In this document: piece after piece, positions 38,751-47,552 of the stretch
How positions within the stretch are numbered: position 1 is the first letter of the stretch
Layout: every line of letters begins with the position of its first letter
From: an uncultured Massilia sp.
GTDB lineage: Bacteria; Pseudomonadota; Gammaproteobacteria; Burkholderiales; Burkholderiaceae_D
Direction: 5' to 3'
Assembly (NCBI RefSeq): GCF_913773735.1
Contig: NZ_CAJYEB010000030.1
Coordinates: forward strand, 124,001-188,000
DNA: 64,000 nucleotides
Notes under the pieces: model-generated
Told to the model about the DNA's origin: nothing
The model's input: only the letters and a program-made list of their open reading frames with translations
Database searches by the model: none
Translations under genes and position numbers: made by a program

Positions 38751-41700
38751 TCAGCAAAAATCCCTGCTGCGCGTATCCAGCCCACCGAGCAGGTGCGACA
38801 TGTCCACCAGGCGCTTGGCCACCAGGTGGCGCACCTCCCCTTCGCGCTGCCAGATCCCGTACACGCCCAGCAGCGCGGCATTGAGCACCTCGCGCCGCTG
38901 CTGCTCGACCAGCGTGCGCCAGACGATCACGTTGACGTTGCCGGTCTCGTCCTCGATGGTGAGGAACAGCACGCCCTTGGCCGTGCCGGGGCGCTGGCGC
39001 ACGGTGACGATGCCGCAGGCGCGCGCCAGCTGGCCGTTCTGGAAATCCATCAGCACGTCGGCCGGCAGGAAGCGCCTGGCCAGCAACTGCTTGCGCAGCA
39101 GCGCCAGCGGATGGCGGCCCAGCGTCAGGCCCTGGGCGCGGTAGTCGTGGACGATCTCGGCGCCCTCGCCCGGCGCCGGCAGCACCGGGGTTTCCTCGTC
39201 CGGCAGCGTAGGGCGCAGCAGGTCGCGGTCGGGCACCGCGCCTACCGCCTCCCACAGGGCCTGGCGGCGGTGGCCGGCCAGGCCGAGCAGCGCATTGCCG
39301 CCGGCCAGCACCTGCAGGTCGTGGCGTTCCAGCGCGGCGCGCCGGGCCAGGTCGGCCACGCCGGCGAACGGGCGCACGGCGCGCGCCAGTTCGATGCGCT
39401 CGGCCGCCGCGCGGCCCATCCCGCGCAGCATGTGCAGGCCCAGGCGCACGGCCGGCTGGACCCGCGGATCGTCGCCGCGCTCTTCCAGCGTGGATTCCCA
39501 GCCGCTCACGGCCACGTCGACGGGACGCACCTCGATGCCGTGGCGCTGCGCATCCTGCACCAGTTGCGCGGGACTGTAGAAGCCCATCGGCTGGCTGTTC
39601 AGCAGCGCGCACAGGAAGGCGGCCGGCTCGTGGCACTTCAGCCAGGAACTGGCGTAGGCGAGCAGCGCGAAGCTGGCCGCGTGCGATTCGGGAAAGCCGT
39701 ATTCGCCGAAGCCCTGGATCTGCTGGAAGATCTGTTCGGCGAACGCCTGCTCGTAGCCGCGCTCCAGCATGCCGCCGACGATGCGCTGGTAGTAGTGCTC
39801 GAGGTTGCCCTTTCGCTTCCAGGCCGCCATCGCGCGGCGCAGTTCGTCCGCCTCGCCCGGCGTGAAGCCGGCGGCCAGGATCGCCACCTGCATCACCTGC
39901 TCCTGGAAGATGGGCACGCCCAGCGTGCGCTCGAGCGCCGTCTTCATGGCCGGACTCGGATAGCGCACCAGGCGCGGCTGCGCGCGCCGCTGCAGGTAGG
40001 GATGCACCATCCCGCCCTGGATGGGTCCGGGGCGCACGATGGCCACCTCGATGACGAGGTCGTAGAACGCGCGCGGCTTCATGCGCGGCAGCATGCTCAT
40101 CTGGGCGCGCGACTCGATCTGGAACACGCCGATGGTGTCGGCCCGGCAGATCATGTCGTAGGTGGCCTGGTCCTCGTGCGGGATGTCCTGCATCTCGAAC
40201 GCGGCGCCGCGCCGCTGCCCGACCAGCTCGAGGCCGCGGCGCAGCATCGACAGCATGCCCAGCGCCAGCACGTCGACCTTCATGAGGCCCAGCTCCTCGA
40301 GGTCGTCCTTGTCCCACTGGATCACGCTGCGCTCTTCCATGGCCGCGTTCTCGATGGGGACGAGGCGCGACAGCGGCCCGCGCGAGATCACGAAGCCGCC
40401 CGGGTGCTGCGACAGGTGGCGCGGAAAGCCCAGCAGGCGCTGCGCCAGCGCGGCCCACTGCTGCGACAGCGGCGCCTGCGGATCGAGGCCGCTCTCGGCC
40501 AGCCGGTTCAGCAGGTCGGCCTTGCCGTCGAACCAGTGGTGCTGCTTGCAGACCTTGTCGACGATGGCCAGGTCCACGCCCAGCGCGCGGCCGCTGTCGC
40601 GCAGCGCGCTGCGCGGACGGTAGCTGATGACCACCGCCGCCAGCGCCGCGCGCGCGCGGCCGTACTTGGCGTAGATGTACTGGATGACTTCCTCGCGGCG
40701 CTGGTGCTCGAAGTCGACGTCGATGTCGGGCGGCTCGTTGCGCTCGCGCGAGATGAAGCGCTCGAACAGCAGGTTGCCCTTGGCCGGGTCGACCTCGGTG
40801 ATGCCGAGGCAGTAGCACACCGCCGAGTTGGCGGCCGAGCCGCGCCCCTGGCACAGGATGCCCTGCGAGCGCGCGTGGCGCACGATGTCGTACACGGTCA
40901 GGAAGTAGTGCTCGTAGGCCTTTTCGGCGATCAGCGCCAGCTCGTGCTCGATCTGGGCCTGCACCCGCGCCGGGATGCCCGCGCGGAAGCGCCGGTGCGC
41001 CCCGTTCCAGGTTTCGCGGCGCAGCCAGCTGGCCGCCGTGTGGCCCGGCGGGACCACTTCGTCCGGGTATTCGTAGCGCAGCTCGTCGAGCGAGAACGTG
41101 CACAGGCGCGCGATGCGCAGCGTCTCCAGCAGGGCCTTGCGCGGATAGATGTTGGCCAGGCGCAGGCGCGAGCGCAGGTGCTGCTCGGCGTTCTGCGCCA
41201 GCCGGTAGCCGCACTCGCCGACCGGCTTGCCGATGCGGATGGCGGACAGCGTGTCCTGCAGCGGCTTGCGCGAGCGCACGTGCATCGTCACGTGGCCCAG
41301 CGCGACGATCGGCAGCCCGTGCTGCCAGCCCACTTCCTCGACGGCCATGCGGTGCGCCTCGTCGACGGCGCGGTGCAGCAGGTTCAGGCCGATCCAGGCG
41401 CGGCCCGGGAAGGTCTGCGACATCCACGCGGCCTGCGCGTGCAGGCGGTCGACGTCGGCCGCCTCGTGGCCCGGATAGGCCGGCAGCAGGATGGCCAGGC
41501 AGTCCGGCATGCCGGCCAGGTGGACCGCCCCATCCGGCGGCGCGTCGAGGTCGGCCGGGCGCAGCAGGTAGCTGCCCTTGCTGCTGCGCATGCGGCCCAG
41601 GGTGATCAGTTCCGCCAGGTTGCCGTAGCCGTTGCGGTTCTGCGCCAGCAGCAGCAGCGACAGGGCGCGCGTGCCGTCCGCGTGTTCGAGGTGGAAGTGG

Positions 41701-41936
41701 GCGCCGATGATCAGCGGCAGCTTCGCCCGCTTCGCCTGCGCATGGGCGCGCACCACGCCGGCCAGCGAGCACTCGTCGGTGACCGCCAGCGCCGAGTAGC
41801 CCAGCTCCACCGCGCGCGCCACCAGTTCCTCCGCATGCGAGGCCCCCTGCAGGAAGGAGAAATTCGTCAGGCAGAACAGCTCCGCGTAGGCGGGCAGTCC
41901 CTGCGTTCCTGGCAGGCGTGGCGGGTCGGTGGGCAT
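38751..41936 (-). CDS. dnaE2: error-prone DNA polymerase III alpha DnaE2
   Basis: DnaE2 is the SOS-induced translesion polymerase of the ImuAB-DnaE2 mutasome. The 1,061-residue protein has an N-terminal PHP domain, a C-family polymerase core with PDIDVDFE near residue 405, the FQEQVMQVAILAAGFTPGEA motif, and a C-terminal OB fold (VTVRQRPGTAKGVLFLTIED). It lacks the tau-binding tail of DnaE1. The usual imuA and imuB are not adjacent: the next gene upstream is a divergent PhzF-like gene. A LexA box lies 45-64 bases upstream of the start. Confidence 0.95.
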   Translation of the reverse strand: MPTDPPRLPGTQGLPAYAELFCLTNFSFLQGASHAEELVARAVELGYSALAVTDECSLAGVVRAHAQAKRAKLPLIIGAHFHLEHADGTRALSLLLLAQNRNGYGNLAELITLGRMRSSKGSYLLRPADLDAPPDGAVHLAGMPDCLAILLPAYPGHEAADVDRLHAQAAWMSQTFPGRAWIGLNLLHRAVDEAHRMAVEEVGWQHGLPIVALGHVTMHVRSRKPLQDTLSAIRIGKPVGECGYRLAQNAEQHLRSRLRLANIYPRKALLETLRIARLCTFSLDELRYEYPDEVVPPGHTAASWLRRETWNGAHRRFRAGIPARVQAQIEHELALIAEKAYEHYFLTVYDIVRHARSQGILCQGRGSAANSAVCYCLGITEVDPAKGNLLFERFISRERNEPPDIDVDFEHQRREEVIQYIYAKYGRARAALAAVVISYRPRSALRDSGRALGVDLAIVDKVCKQHHWFDGKADLLNRLAESGLDPQAPLSQQWAALAQRLLGFPRHLSQHPGGFVISRGPLSRLVPIENAAMEERSVIQWDKDDLEELGLMKVDVLALGMLSMLRRGLELVGQRRGAAFEMQDIPHEDQATYDMICRADTIGVFQIESRAQMSMLPRMKPRAFYDLVIEVAIVRPGPIQGGMVHPYLQRRAQPRLVRYPSPAMKTALERTLGVPIFQEQVMQVAILAAGFTPGEADELRRAMAAWKRKGNLEHYYQRIVGGMLERGYEQAFAEQIFQQIQGFGEYGFPESHAASFALLAYASSWLKCHEPAAFLCALLNSQPMGFYSPAQLVQDAQRHGIEVRPVDVAVSGWESTLEERGDDPRVQPAVRLGLHMLRGMGRAAAERIELARAVRPFAGVADLARRAALERHDLQVLAGGNALLGLAGHRRQALWEAVGAVPDRDLLRPTLPDEETPVLPAPGEGAEIVHDYRAQGLTLGRHPLALLRKQLLARRFLPADVLMDFQNGQLARACGIVTVRQRPGTAKGVLFLTIEDETGNVNVIVWRTLVEQQRREVLNAALLGVYGIWQREGEVRHLVAKRLVDMSHLLGGLDTRSRDFC

Positions 41937-41980
41937 CGTACGGGTCGCTCGAGCGCTAGAATGATGTTGGCATCATGGAA

Positions 41981-42000
41981 TACTGTATAAAAACACAGTA
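41981..42000. promoter_or_regulatory. LexA (SOS) box between dnaE2 and the PhzF-like gene
   Basis: TACTGT-N8-ACAGTA, with the core CTGT at 41983-41986 and ACAG at 41995-41998, is a full match to the gammaproteobacterial and betaproteobacterial LexA consensus. A second palindrome, CAGTATATACTG, overlaps it at 41996-42007. Both genes may be controlled. Confidence 0.9.
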
Positions 42001-42028
42001 TATACTGCGAACCCGACAATCGAGAACC

Positions 42029-42814
42029 ATGCACACCCAAGAATTGATCTGCTTCGGCGCGCGCCCGGGCCAAGGCAATCCGGCGCTGGTGGTAGAAGGC
42101 GCGCCCGCCGACCCGGACGCGCGCCGGCGCCTGGCGCACGCGCGCGACACCACCTGCGTCTTCGTGGACACCGGCGCCGACGGCACGCGAAGCGTCGACT
42201 ACTGGTATCCGCACGCGCGCAGCCCGCTGTGCCTGCACGCAACGCTGGCGGTGGCGGCGCTGCTGTTCGCGCGCCGGCCGGACGCCGCCGCGATCGCGGT
42301 CGAGACGGCCATGCACGGCCAGCGCCTGGCGCTGCTGCGCGACGGCGGCGACTATTTCGTGCGCCTCGCGCCGCAGCCGGCGCCGGCCGTCGACATCGCA
42401 CCGGCGCGACTGGCGGCGCTGCTGCGCGCGCCGGGCTTCGTGCCCGCCGCCGCGCCGCGCACGGCATCGGTCGGCAGTCCCAAGCTGCTGGTCGAAGTGG
42501 CCGATACGGACGCGCTGTACGCGCTGGCGCCGGACCTGGCCGGCATCGCGGCCTGGGGCAAGGAACATGGGGTGAACGGCATCTACGCCTGGTGCCGGCG
42601 CGCCGACGGCGCGCTGGAGGGACGCAACTTCAACCACCTCGACCCGGCGCTGGAAGACGCCGCGACGGGCGTGGCGGCGGGCGCGCTCGCCGCATCGCTG
42701 GGAACGGACCTGGTGTTGCGCCAGGGCCGCGCGGCCGGCCGCGACTGCCTGATCCGCACGCGCATCGACGGCGCGGCGCTGCTGGTCGGCGGCGCCGCGC
42801 AGCCGGCCGGGTAG
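42029..42814 (+). CDS. PhzF-family isomerase-like protein
   Basis: The 261-residue protein shows the PhzF/YddE fold markers: GNPALVV near residue 17, the YPHARSPLCLHATLA block, and EDAATGVAAGALAA near the end. In my alignment the catalytic Glu of PhzF (FTPxxE) is replaced by Arg and the CGHAT Gly by Leu. I infer a diverged epimerase/isomerase or a non-catalytic member. ATG 42029 follows the LexA box by 28 bases. Confidence 0.75.
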   Translation: MHTQELICFGARPGQGNPALVVEGAPADPDARRRLAHARDTTCVFVDTGADGTRSVDYWYPHARSPLCLHATLAVAALLFARRPDAAAIAVETAMHGQRLALLRDGGDYFVRLAPQPAPAVDIAPARLAALLRAPGFVPAAAPRTASVGSPKLLVEVADTDALYALAPDLAGIAAWGKEHGVNGIYAWCRRADGALEGRNFNHLDPALEDAATGVAAGALAASLGTDLVLRQGRAAGRDCLIRTRIDGAALLVGGAAQPAG

Positions 42815-42845
42815 GCTCGCGCGCGGCGCTCTGCTACACTGCGGC

Positions 42846-43094
42846 ATGGCCAACGACGCACCCCTCCATCCCGACGCCTTCGCCGCGCTGCGCGAACGCT
42901 TCCAGCAACAGTCGCGCAAGGCGCAGGCTTACTACACCGTCATGCACGCGATGCGCGCCATCCTGGGCGGCGACGATGCCGCCGACGCCTGGATGAACAC
43001 GCCCCTGCCCGCCTTCGACGGCGCCACGCCGGCGCAACTGGTCGGCCAGGGCCGCCAGGACGAGGTGCTGGCGCACGTGCGCACGCTGGGCTGA
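42846..43094 (+). CDS. orphan MbcA/ParS/Xre-type antitoxin domain protein
   Basis: The 82-residue protein has the toxin-binding domain of RES-type systems: ILGGDDAADAWMNTPLPAF, then a GATPAQLVGQG turn. The N-terminal DNA-binding part is very short and no RES toxin adjoins it. It is followed after three bases by a Fur-family gene, so it may have become a transcriptional co-regulator. Confidence 0.65.
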   Translation: MANDAPLHPDAFAALRERFQQQSRKAQAYYTVMHAMRAILGGDDAADAWMNTPLPAFDGATPAQLVGQGRQDEVLAHVRTLG

Positions 43095-43097
43095 GCC

Positions 43098-43466
43098 ATG
43101 GAACGCAATACCCGCCAACGCAAGGCGATCCAGCAATGCCTCGTCGATGCCGGCCGCCCGCTGTCGCCGCAGGAAATCCTGGAAGCGGCGCAGGGCGCCG
43201 TGCCGGGCATGGGCCTGGCGACGGTCTACCGCAACATCAAGATCATGCTGGAGGCGGGCGACATCGCGGCCGTGGCGCTGCCGGGCGGCGGCGACCGCTA
43301 CGAGATCGCCGGCCACGGCCACCACCACCATTTCCATTGCCGCGGCTGCGACCGCGTGTACGAGGTGCACGCCTGCCCGGGCGACATGCAGAAACTGGCG
43401 CCGGACGGGTTCCAGCTGGAGTCGCACGAGCTGACCTTGTACGGCTTGTGCAGCCAGTGCCGGTAG
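43098..43466 (+). CDS. Fur-family (Zur/PerR-like) metalloregulator
   Basis: The 122-residue repressor is short for the family but complete: N-terminal winged helix with GLATVYRNIKIM, a metal-rich HGHHHHFHCRGCDRVYEV hinge, and structural zinc cysteines in CRGC and CSQC. It probably senses zinc or another divalent metal. It overlaps no gene but sits three bases behind the antitoxin-like gene and converges on a TonB receptor gene whose His-rich loop suggests zinc. Confidence 0.85.
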   Translation: MERNTRQRKAIQQCLVDAGRPLSPQEILEAAQGAVPGMGLATVYRNIKIMLEAGDIAAVALPGGGDRYEIAGHGHHHHFHCRGCDRVYEVHACPGDMQKLAPDGFQLESHELTLYGLCSQCR

Positions 43467-43510
43467 GTACCGGCCGATAACGCCACGCAGGGCGCGCTCG
43501 GGGAGCGCAC

Positions 43511-43562
43511 CCGGGGGTCAGATCCCGGTGTTGATTTTCCAAGGGCTCTGACCCCGGTGTTG
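43511..43562. repeat. GGGGTCAGAxCC-type palindromic repeat
   Basis: CCGGGGGTCAGATCCCGG and the inverted GGGCTCTGACCCCGG are separated by about 14 bases. It lies in the convergent gap between the Fur-like and TonB genes, like the copy after hslO. Confidence 0.7.
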
Positions 43563-43597
43563 AACGGAGTCGTAGTACGCACCGGCCCTTCGCGGAC

Positions 43598-45694
43598 TCA
43601 GAACAGCAAGCGCACGCCCGCCGTCAGGTTCCGCCCCGCCAGCGGCGCCGCATCCTTGATGAACGAGGTATGGCTGAACGCCAGCTGGTTGGTGAGGTTG
43701 TTCACGCGCGCATAGAACTGCGCCGGCACGCCGCCGATGCGCGTCGTGTAGTGGGTGCCGATGTTGAGCATGTTGTACCCGGCCGTCGGGCTTTCGTAGT
43801 CCGCCACCTTGTCCTGCTTGCCGACGCGGTAGGCCTCGACCATGCCGTGCCAGGCCTGCCATTCGCCGTCCAGGCGCACGCCGAGGCGCGCGGCCGGGGT
43901 GCGCGGGATGTCGCGGCTGCCGGCGCCGTCGTCGAAGCGGGCACGCACATAGTCGCCGAACAGCGTGCCGGCGAAGGACGGCGAGAACTTGTGCCGCAAT
44001 TCTCCCTCCAGGCCCGTGAACGTGGCGTCGCGCTGGGCGTATTCGATCAGCTGGAAGCCTTCGTGGCTGTCGAGCGTGTGCGCATAGATGTAGTTGTCGA
44101 TGCGGTTGTGGAAGGCGCTCAGCGAGAACGTGGTCGCGCCGGCGAACTTGCGCAGCGTGACGTCGACGTTGTTCGACGTCTCCTTGCCCAGGTTCTCGTT
44201 GCCGATCTCGTAGGTGCTGGTGGCCAGGTGCGCGCCGTCGGCATACAGCTCCTCGGCGGTCGGCAGGCGGTGGCTGCGCGACAGCGAGGCGCCCAGCGAA
44301 TACTGCGGATGGAATTTCCAGACCCCGCCCGCCGACAGCGACGTGCCGCTGGCGCTGGTGTCCTTGCGCGTCGCGCTGTCGACGTCGATGTCCTGCCATT
44401 CGTGGCGCGCGGCCGCTTCGAAGCGCCAGGCGCCGACGCGGTATTCCTCGGTGAGGAAGGCGGCGTGCTTCTTCGTCAGCGTCGGCGGCACGTAGGCTTC
44501 CTCGCCCGCCGCGTCGAAGTCGCGCCGCGTGGTCTGCAGGCCCGCGACGCCGCGCCAGCCTTGCAGCGGTGCGTGCTCGGCCTCGACGCGCACGTCGTGG
44601 CCCTTGTTGCGAAAGCGCGTCGCGACGGCGCCGTCCTCGAGTTCGTCGTGCCGGTAATCGGTGAACGCGGCGCGCAGGCTCACGCGCCGGATGCCGGCCA
44701 GCGGATCGCGGTATTCGCCGCGCACGTCCCAGCGATTGCTGTCCAGCTTCACCACCGGGACCTCGCCATGCGCGTGCTCGTGCTCGTGCTCGTGGTCCTC
44801 GCCCTCGTGGTCGTGGCCCTCCTCGTCCCCGTGGCCGCCGCAATGCAGGTGGTCGCCGTGCGGATGGCAGCCCTCGGCCTCGTGGTTGTGGCCGGGGATG
44901 CCGTACTCGGTACGCTCCTTGGTGAAGGCCGCGCCCAGGTAGCCGCGCGCGCCGATCCAGGACAGGCCGACGCTGCCCGTCTCGGTCTCCTTGTCGCTGC
45001 CCAGGACGCGCCCGCCCTCGCTCCAGCCGCGGCCGACCTTGTAGGCATCGGCATCGCGCTTGACGCCCTCGGCATGGACCGCCACGTTGCCGGCGCCGCC
45101 GGTCAGCTCGAACGCGCCGGCCTTCTCGCGCGCCGCCGAATTGGCGCGCAGCTCGACGCTGCCCTCCACCGGCTTGCCCGGCATGCCGGTGGGGATCTTG
45201 CGGTCGATGATGTTGACCACGCCGCCGACGGCGCCGCCGCCATAGGCCAGCGCCGACGGGCCGCGCAGCACCTCGATGCGCTCGGCCAGCATCGGCTCGA
45301 ACGCCACCGCGTGGTCGGGGCTGATCGTGGAGGCGTCCTGCACCTCGGCGCCGTCCGCCAGGATCTTCACGCGCGGGCCATCCATGCCGCGGATCACCGG
45401 ACGGCTGGCGCCGGCGCCGAAGTGGCTCGACGTGATGCCGGGCTGGTTGGCCAGCGTCTCGCCCAGCGTCGATTCGCGCGCGCGCACCAGGGCGCCGCCC
45501 GACAGCGACGTCACCGGCGTGACCATGTCGTCGTCCACCAGGCCGAGCGCGCTGGCCGAGATCACGACGGTGGGCACGCTGTCGGGGTCGCCCTGCAGGC
45601 GGCCATCGGTTTGGGCGTGCGCAGCCAGGGGAACGCCGAAGGCGAACAGGATCGCCAGCGCGAGCGGTTTCGGTTGGCAGGTCGGGACGTGCAT
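43598..45694 (-). CDS. TonB-dependent receptor, ZnuD-like
   Basis: The 698-residue outer membrane receptor has a signal peptide (to about 27), a plug domain with SRPVIRGMDGPRVKIL and PSALAYGGGAVGGVVNI, and a 22-strand-type barrel ending in a terminal Phe. An extracellular loop at about residues 265-310 is packed with His, Asp and Glu (GHNHEAEGCHPHGDH, HEHEHEHAHGE), as in ZnuD. I infer zinc or nickel uptake. It converges with the Fur-like gene. Upstream at 45725-45746 lies an inverted-repeat operator. Confidence 0.88.
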   Translation of the reverse strand: MHVPTCQPKPLALAILFAFGVPLAAHAQTDGRLQGDPDSVPTVVISASALGLVDDDMVTPVTSLSGGALVRARESTLGETLANQPGITSSHFGAGASRPVIRGMDGPRVKILADGAEVQDASTISPDHAVAFEPMLAERIEVLRGPSALAYGGGAVGGVVNIIDRKIPTGMPGKPVEGSVELRANSAAREKAGAFELTGGAGNVAVHAEGVKRDADAYKVGRGWSEGGRVLGSDKETETGSVGLSWIGARGYLGAAFTKERTEYGIPGHNHEAEGCHPHGDHLHCGGHGDEEGHDHEGEDHEHEHEHAHGEVPVVKLDSNRWDVRGEYRDPLAGIRRVSLRAAFTDYRHDELEDGAVATRFRNKGHDVRVEAEHAPLQGWRGVAGLQTTRRDFDAAGEEAYVPPTLTKKHAAFLTEEYRVGAWRFEAAARHEWQDIDVDSATRKDTSASGTSLSAGGVWKFHPQYSLGASLSRSHRLPTAEELYADGAHLATSTYEIGNENLGKETSNNVDVTLRKFAGATTFSLSAFHNRIDNYIYAHTLDSHEGFQLIEYAQRDATFTGLEGELRHKFSPSFAGTLFGDYVRARFDDGAGSRDIPRTPAARLGVRLDGEWQAWHGMVEAYRVGKQDKVADYESPTAGYNMLNIGTHYTTRIGGVPAQFYARVNNLTNQLAFSHTSFIKDAAPLAGRNLTAGVRLLF

Positions 45695-45724
45695 GAGGTG
45701 GCTTCCTTTTACGATTGTATTTGG

Positions 45725-45746
45725 TAATGATAAGTCATTATCATTA
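45725..45746. promoter_or_regulatory. Fur/Zur-type inverted-repeat operator
   Basis: AATGATAA and TTATCATT (extended by one matching T/A pair) flank GTCA, 31 to 52 bases before the TonB ATG. The hexamers resemble the GATAAT units of Fur boxes; Zur sites also have this form. It lies between the receptor gene and the small divergent gene. Confidence 0.65.
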
Positions 45747-45768
45747 AAGGCTCAAGCCATCGCCCGCC

Positions 45769-46014
45769 ATGATTGCCACCATGCCGCCCACCACGCCGCC
45801 CATCCCCCCGCCTCCGCATCCCGGCGATGCGCACGCCGGCACGCCCCATTCCCATGTCCTGTCCGACGCGGAAATGGACGGTGCGGGGTGGATCGTCCTG
45901 TGCTACCTGCTGCTGGGCGCCTGGTTCATCTGGACCAGCCGGCGCGGCGCGGCGGCACGGCGGCGCGACCGCACACGCCGCAAGCGCCGCCGCAGGCGCC
46001 GCCGGGTCCGCTAG
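45769..46014 (+). CDS. small single-helix membrane protein (tentative)
   Basis: An 81-residue open frame, divergent from the TonB gene across the operator, with a Pro/His-rich start (PPPPHPGDAHAGTPHSH), one membrane helix (GWIVLCYLLLGAWFIW) and an Arg-rich tail. No ribosome site is clear. It might be a metal-related membrane peptide, or chance coding. Confidence 0.35.
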   Translation: MIATMPPTTPPIPPPPHPGDAHAGTPHSHVLSDAEMDGAGWIVLCYLLLGAWFIWTSRRGAAARRRDRTRRKRRRRRRRVR

Positions 46015-46159
46015 CGCGTCGCGCCCGGCCCACGGCCATGCGATGCCACCGGCGGCGCCGCGACAACGCGCCCTGCTCACATGCCATCCCGATAATTGGC
46101 ACGACAATCGGGTGCTATTCTTTACACCAGGCGACAATTTCCAGGCGCATAATGCTGAT

Positions 46160-47494
46160 ATGACGACCTCCATCTCAAGCGCCGCGCCGGGCCTCGGCGG
46201 CACCAGCGGACTGGCCGACCTGTACACGTCGGCGACCAAATCGCTGCTCGCGCAGAACCCGGGCATCAAGACCATCGATGCGCAGATCAGCCGCGACAAC
46301 GCGCGCCTGTCCGGCATCGGCAAGCTGGCGCTGGCGCTGGACGCGTTCCGCACCAGCGCCGGCAAGCTGGGCGGCGACAAGCTCGACGCGGCGGCCAGCG
46401 CCAGCGGCAAGGCGGTCACGGCCCAGCTCACGGACAGCAAGGCCACGGCCGGCACCCACGTGGTGGACGTCAAGCAGCTCGCCCAGGGCCAGCAACTGGC
46501 CACGAAGGCGCTGCCCGACAAGGGCGCGGCGCTGGGCGGCGGCGCCACCACGCTGATCAGGATCGACATGGGCACGGGCAGCGGCGCCACCTCCACCACG
46601 CTGAAGATCGACGGCAGCAACAACACGCTGGACGGCATCGCCAAGGCCATGCGCGACGCCGGCCTGGATGCCACCGTGGTCCAGGACGGCAAGGGCTATT
46701 CGCTCAGCCTGACGGGCAAGTCCGGCGCGGCCAACACGATGCGCATCGGCGTCTCCGGCGATCCGGTGCTGCAGGGCCTGTTCTCCTACGGCCCCGGCGT
46801 CAACAGCGCGATGACGCAGAAGGCCGCGGCCCGGGACGCGCAGGTCGTCGTCGACGGCAAGGCCATCACCGCGTCCGCCAACAAGCTGGAGGCGGCGCTG
46901 CCGGGCGTGTCCCTCACGCTCAACGAGGTCGGCAAGAGCGAGGTGAAGGTGGCGCGCGATCCGTCGGCGATTACCGCCAACGTCAAGGATGTCGTCGCCG
47001 CCTTCAACACCATGAACACCAGGCTGGGCGACCTGAAGACCGGCGACACGGCCAACGACATCCTGCTGCGCCAGGTGCAGGCCCAGGTCGGCCAGGTGAT
47101 CGACGGCGCCGACCAGAAGGCGCTGGCCGACGTGGGCATCACGCGCAAGAACGGCGCCCTGGTGCTGGACGAGGCCAGGCTGAAGGCGGCCGTGGCCGCC
47201 GATCCCGACAAGGTGACGCAGCTGTTCTCCAAGTCCGGCACCGGCCTGGCCGACCAGTTCACCAGCCGCATCGACCAGCAGATGCGCAAGGGCGGCCTCC
47301 TGACCGACCAGGCCGCGGCCCTGCAGGGGGAAGTCGACAAGCTGACGGCGAAGAAGACGCAGATGACCGACATCGTCAACCAGCAGGCCAGCATGCTGGC
47401 GCAGCAGTATGCGCTGATCGGCTCGGGCGGCAACGCGCTGTATGGCCTGGGCGGCGCGACCAGGCCGATGTCGCTGTTCGACTTCATGGCCTGA
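46160..47494 (+). CDS. FliD-like flagellar filament cap protein, isolated copy
   Basis: The 444-residue protein has FliD N- and C-terminal domains: early LADLYTSATKSLLAQ... heptad-like helix, middle VVDVKQLAQGQQL and the C-terminal coil ending in a Leu/Phe-rich tail. No other flagellar gene adjoins; the sequence is shorter and less regular than usual FliD. It may cap an alternative filament or be a paralogue outside the flagellar locus. ATG 46160 has no strong ribosome site. Confidence 0.75.
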   Translation: MTTSISSAAPGLGGTSGLADLYTSATKSLLAQNPGIKTIDAQISRDNARLSGIGKLALALDAFRTSAGKLGGDKLDAAASASGKAVTAQLTDSKATAGTHVVDVKQLAQGQQLATKALPDKGAALGGGATTLIRIDMGTGSGATSTTLKIDGSNNTLDGIAKAMRDAGLDATVVQDGKGYSLSLTGKSGAANTMRIGVSGDPVLQGLFSYGPGVNSAMTQKAAARDAQVVVDGKAITASANKLEAALPGVSLTLNEVGKSEVKVARDPSAITANVKDVVAAFNTMNTRLGDLKTGDTANDILLRQVQAQVGQVIDGADQKALADVGITRKNGALVLDEARLKAAVAADPDKVTQLFSKSGTGLADQFTSRIDQQMRKGGLLTDQAAALQGEVDKLTAKKTQMTDIVNQQASMLAQQYALIGSGGNALYGLGGATRPMSLFDFMA

Positions 47495-47552
47495 GGGCCT
47501 CGCGGAACTAATCCCCTCCCGGCGAATCTGCCGCATGTCTCCGGGAGGAACC

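Noticed and set aside
36364..41772. Very long open reading frame antisense to the chemoreceptor and dnaE2 genes
   Set aside because: It is an artefact of GC-rich codon structure: it runs across two unrelated genes, has Arg/Pro/Gly/Ala-rich sequence and matches no family.
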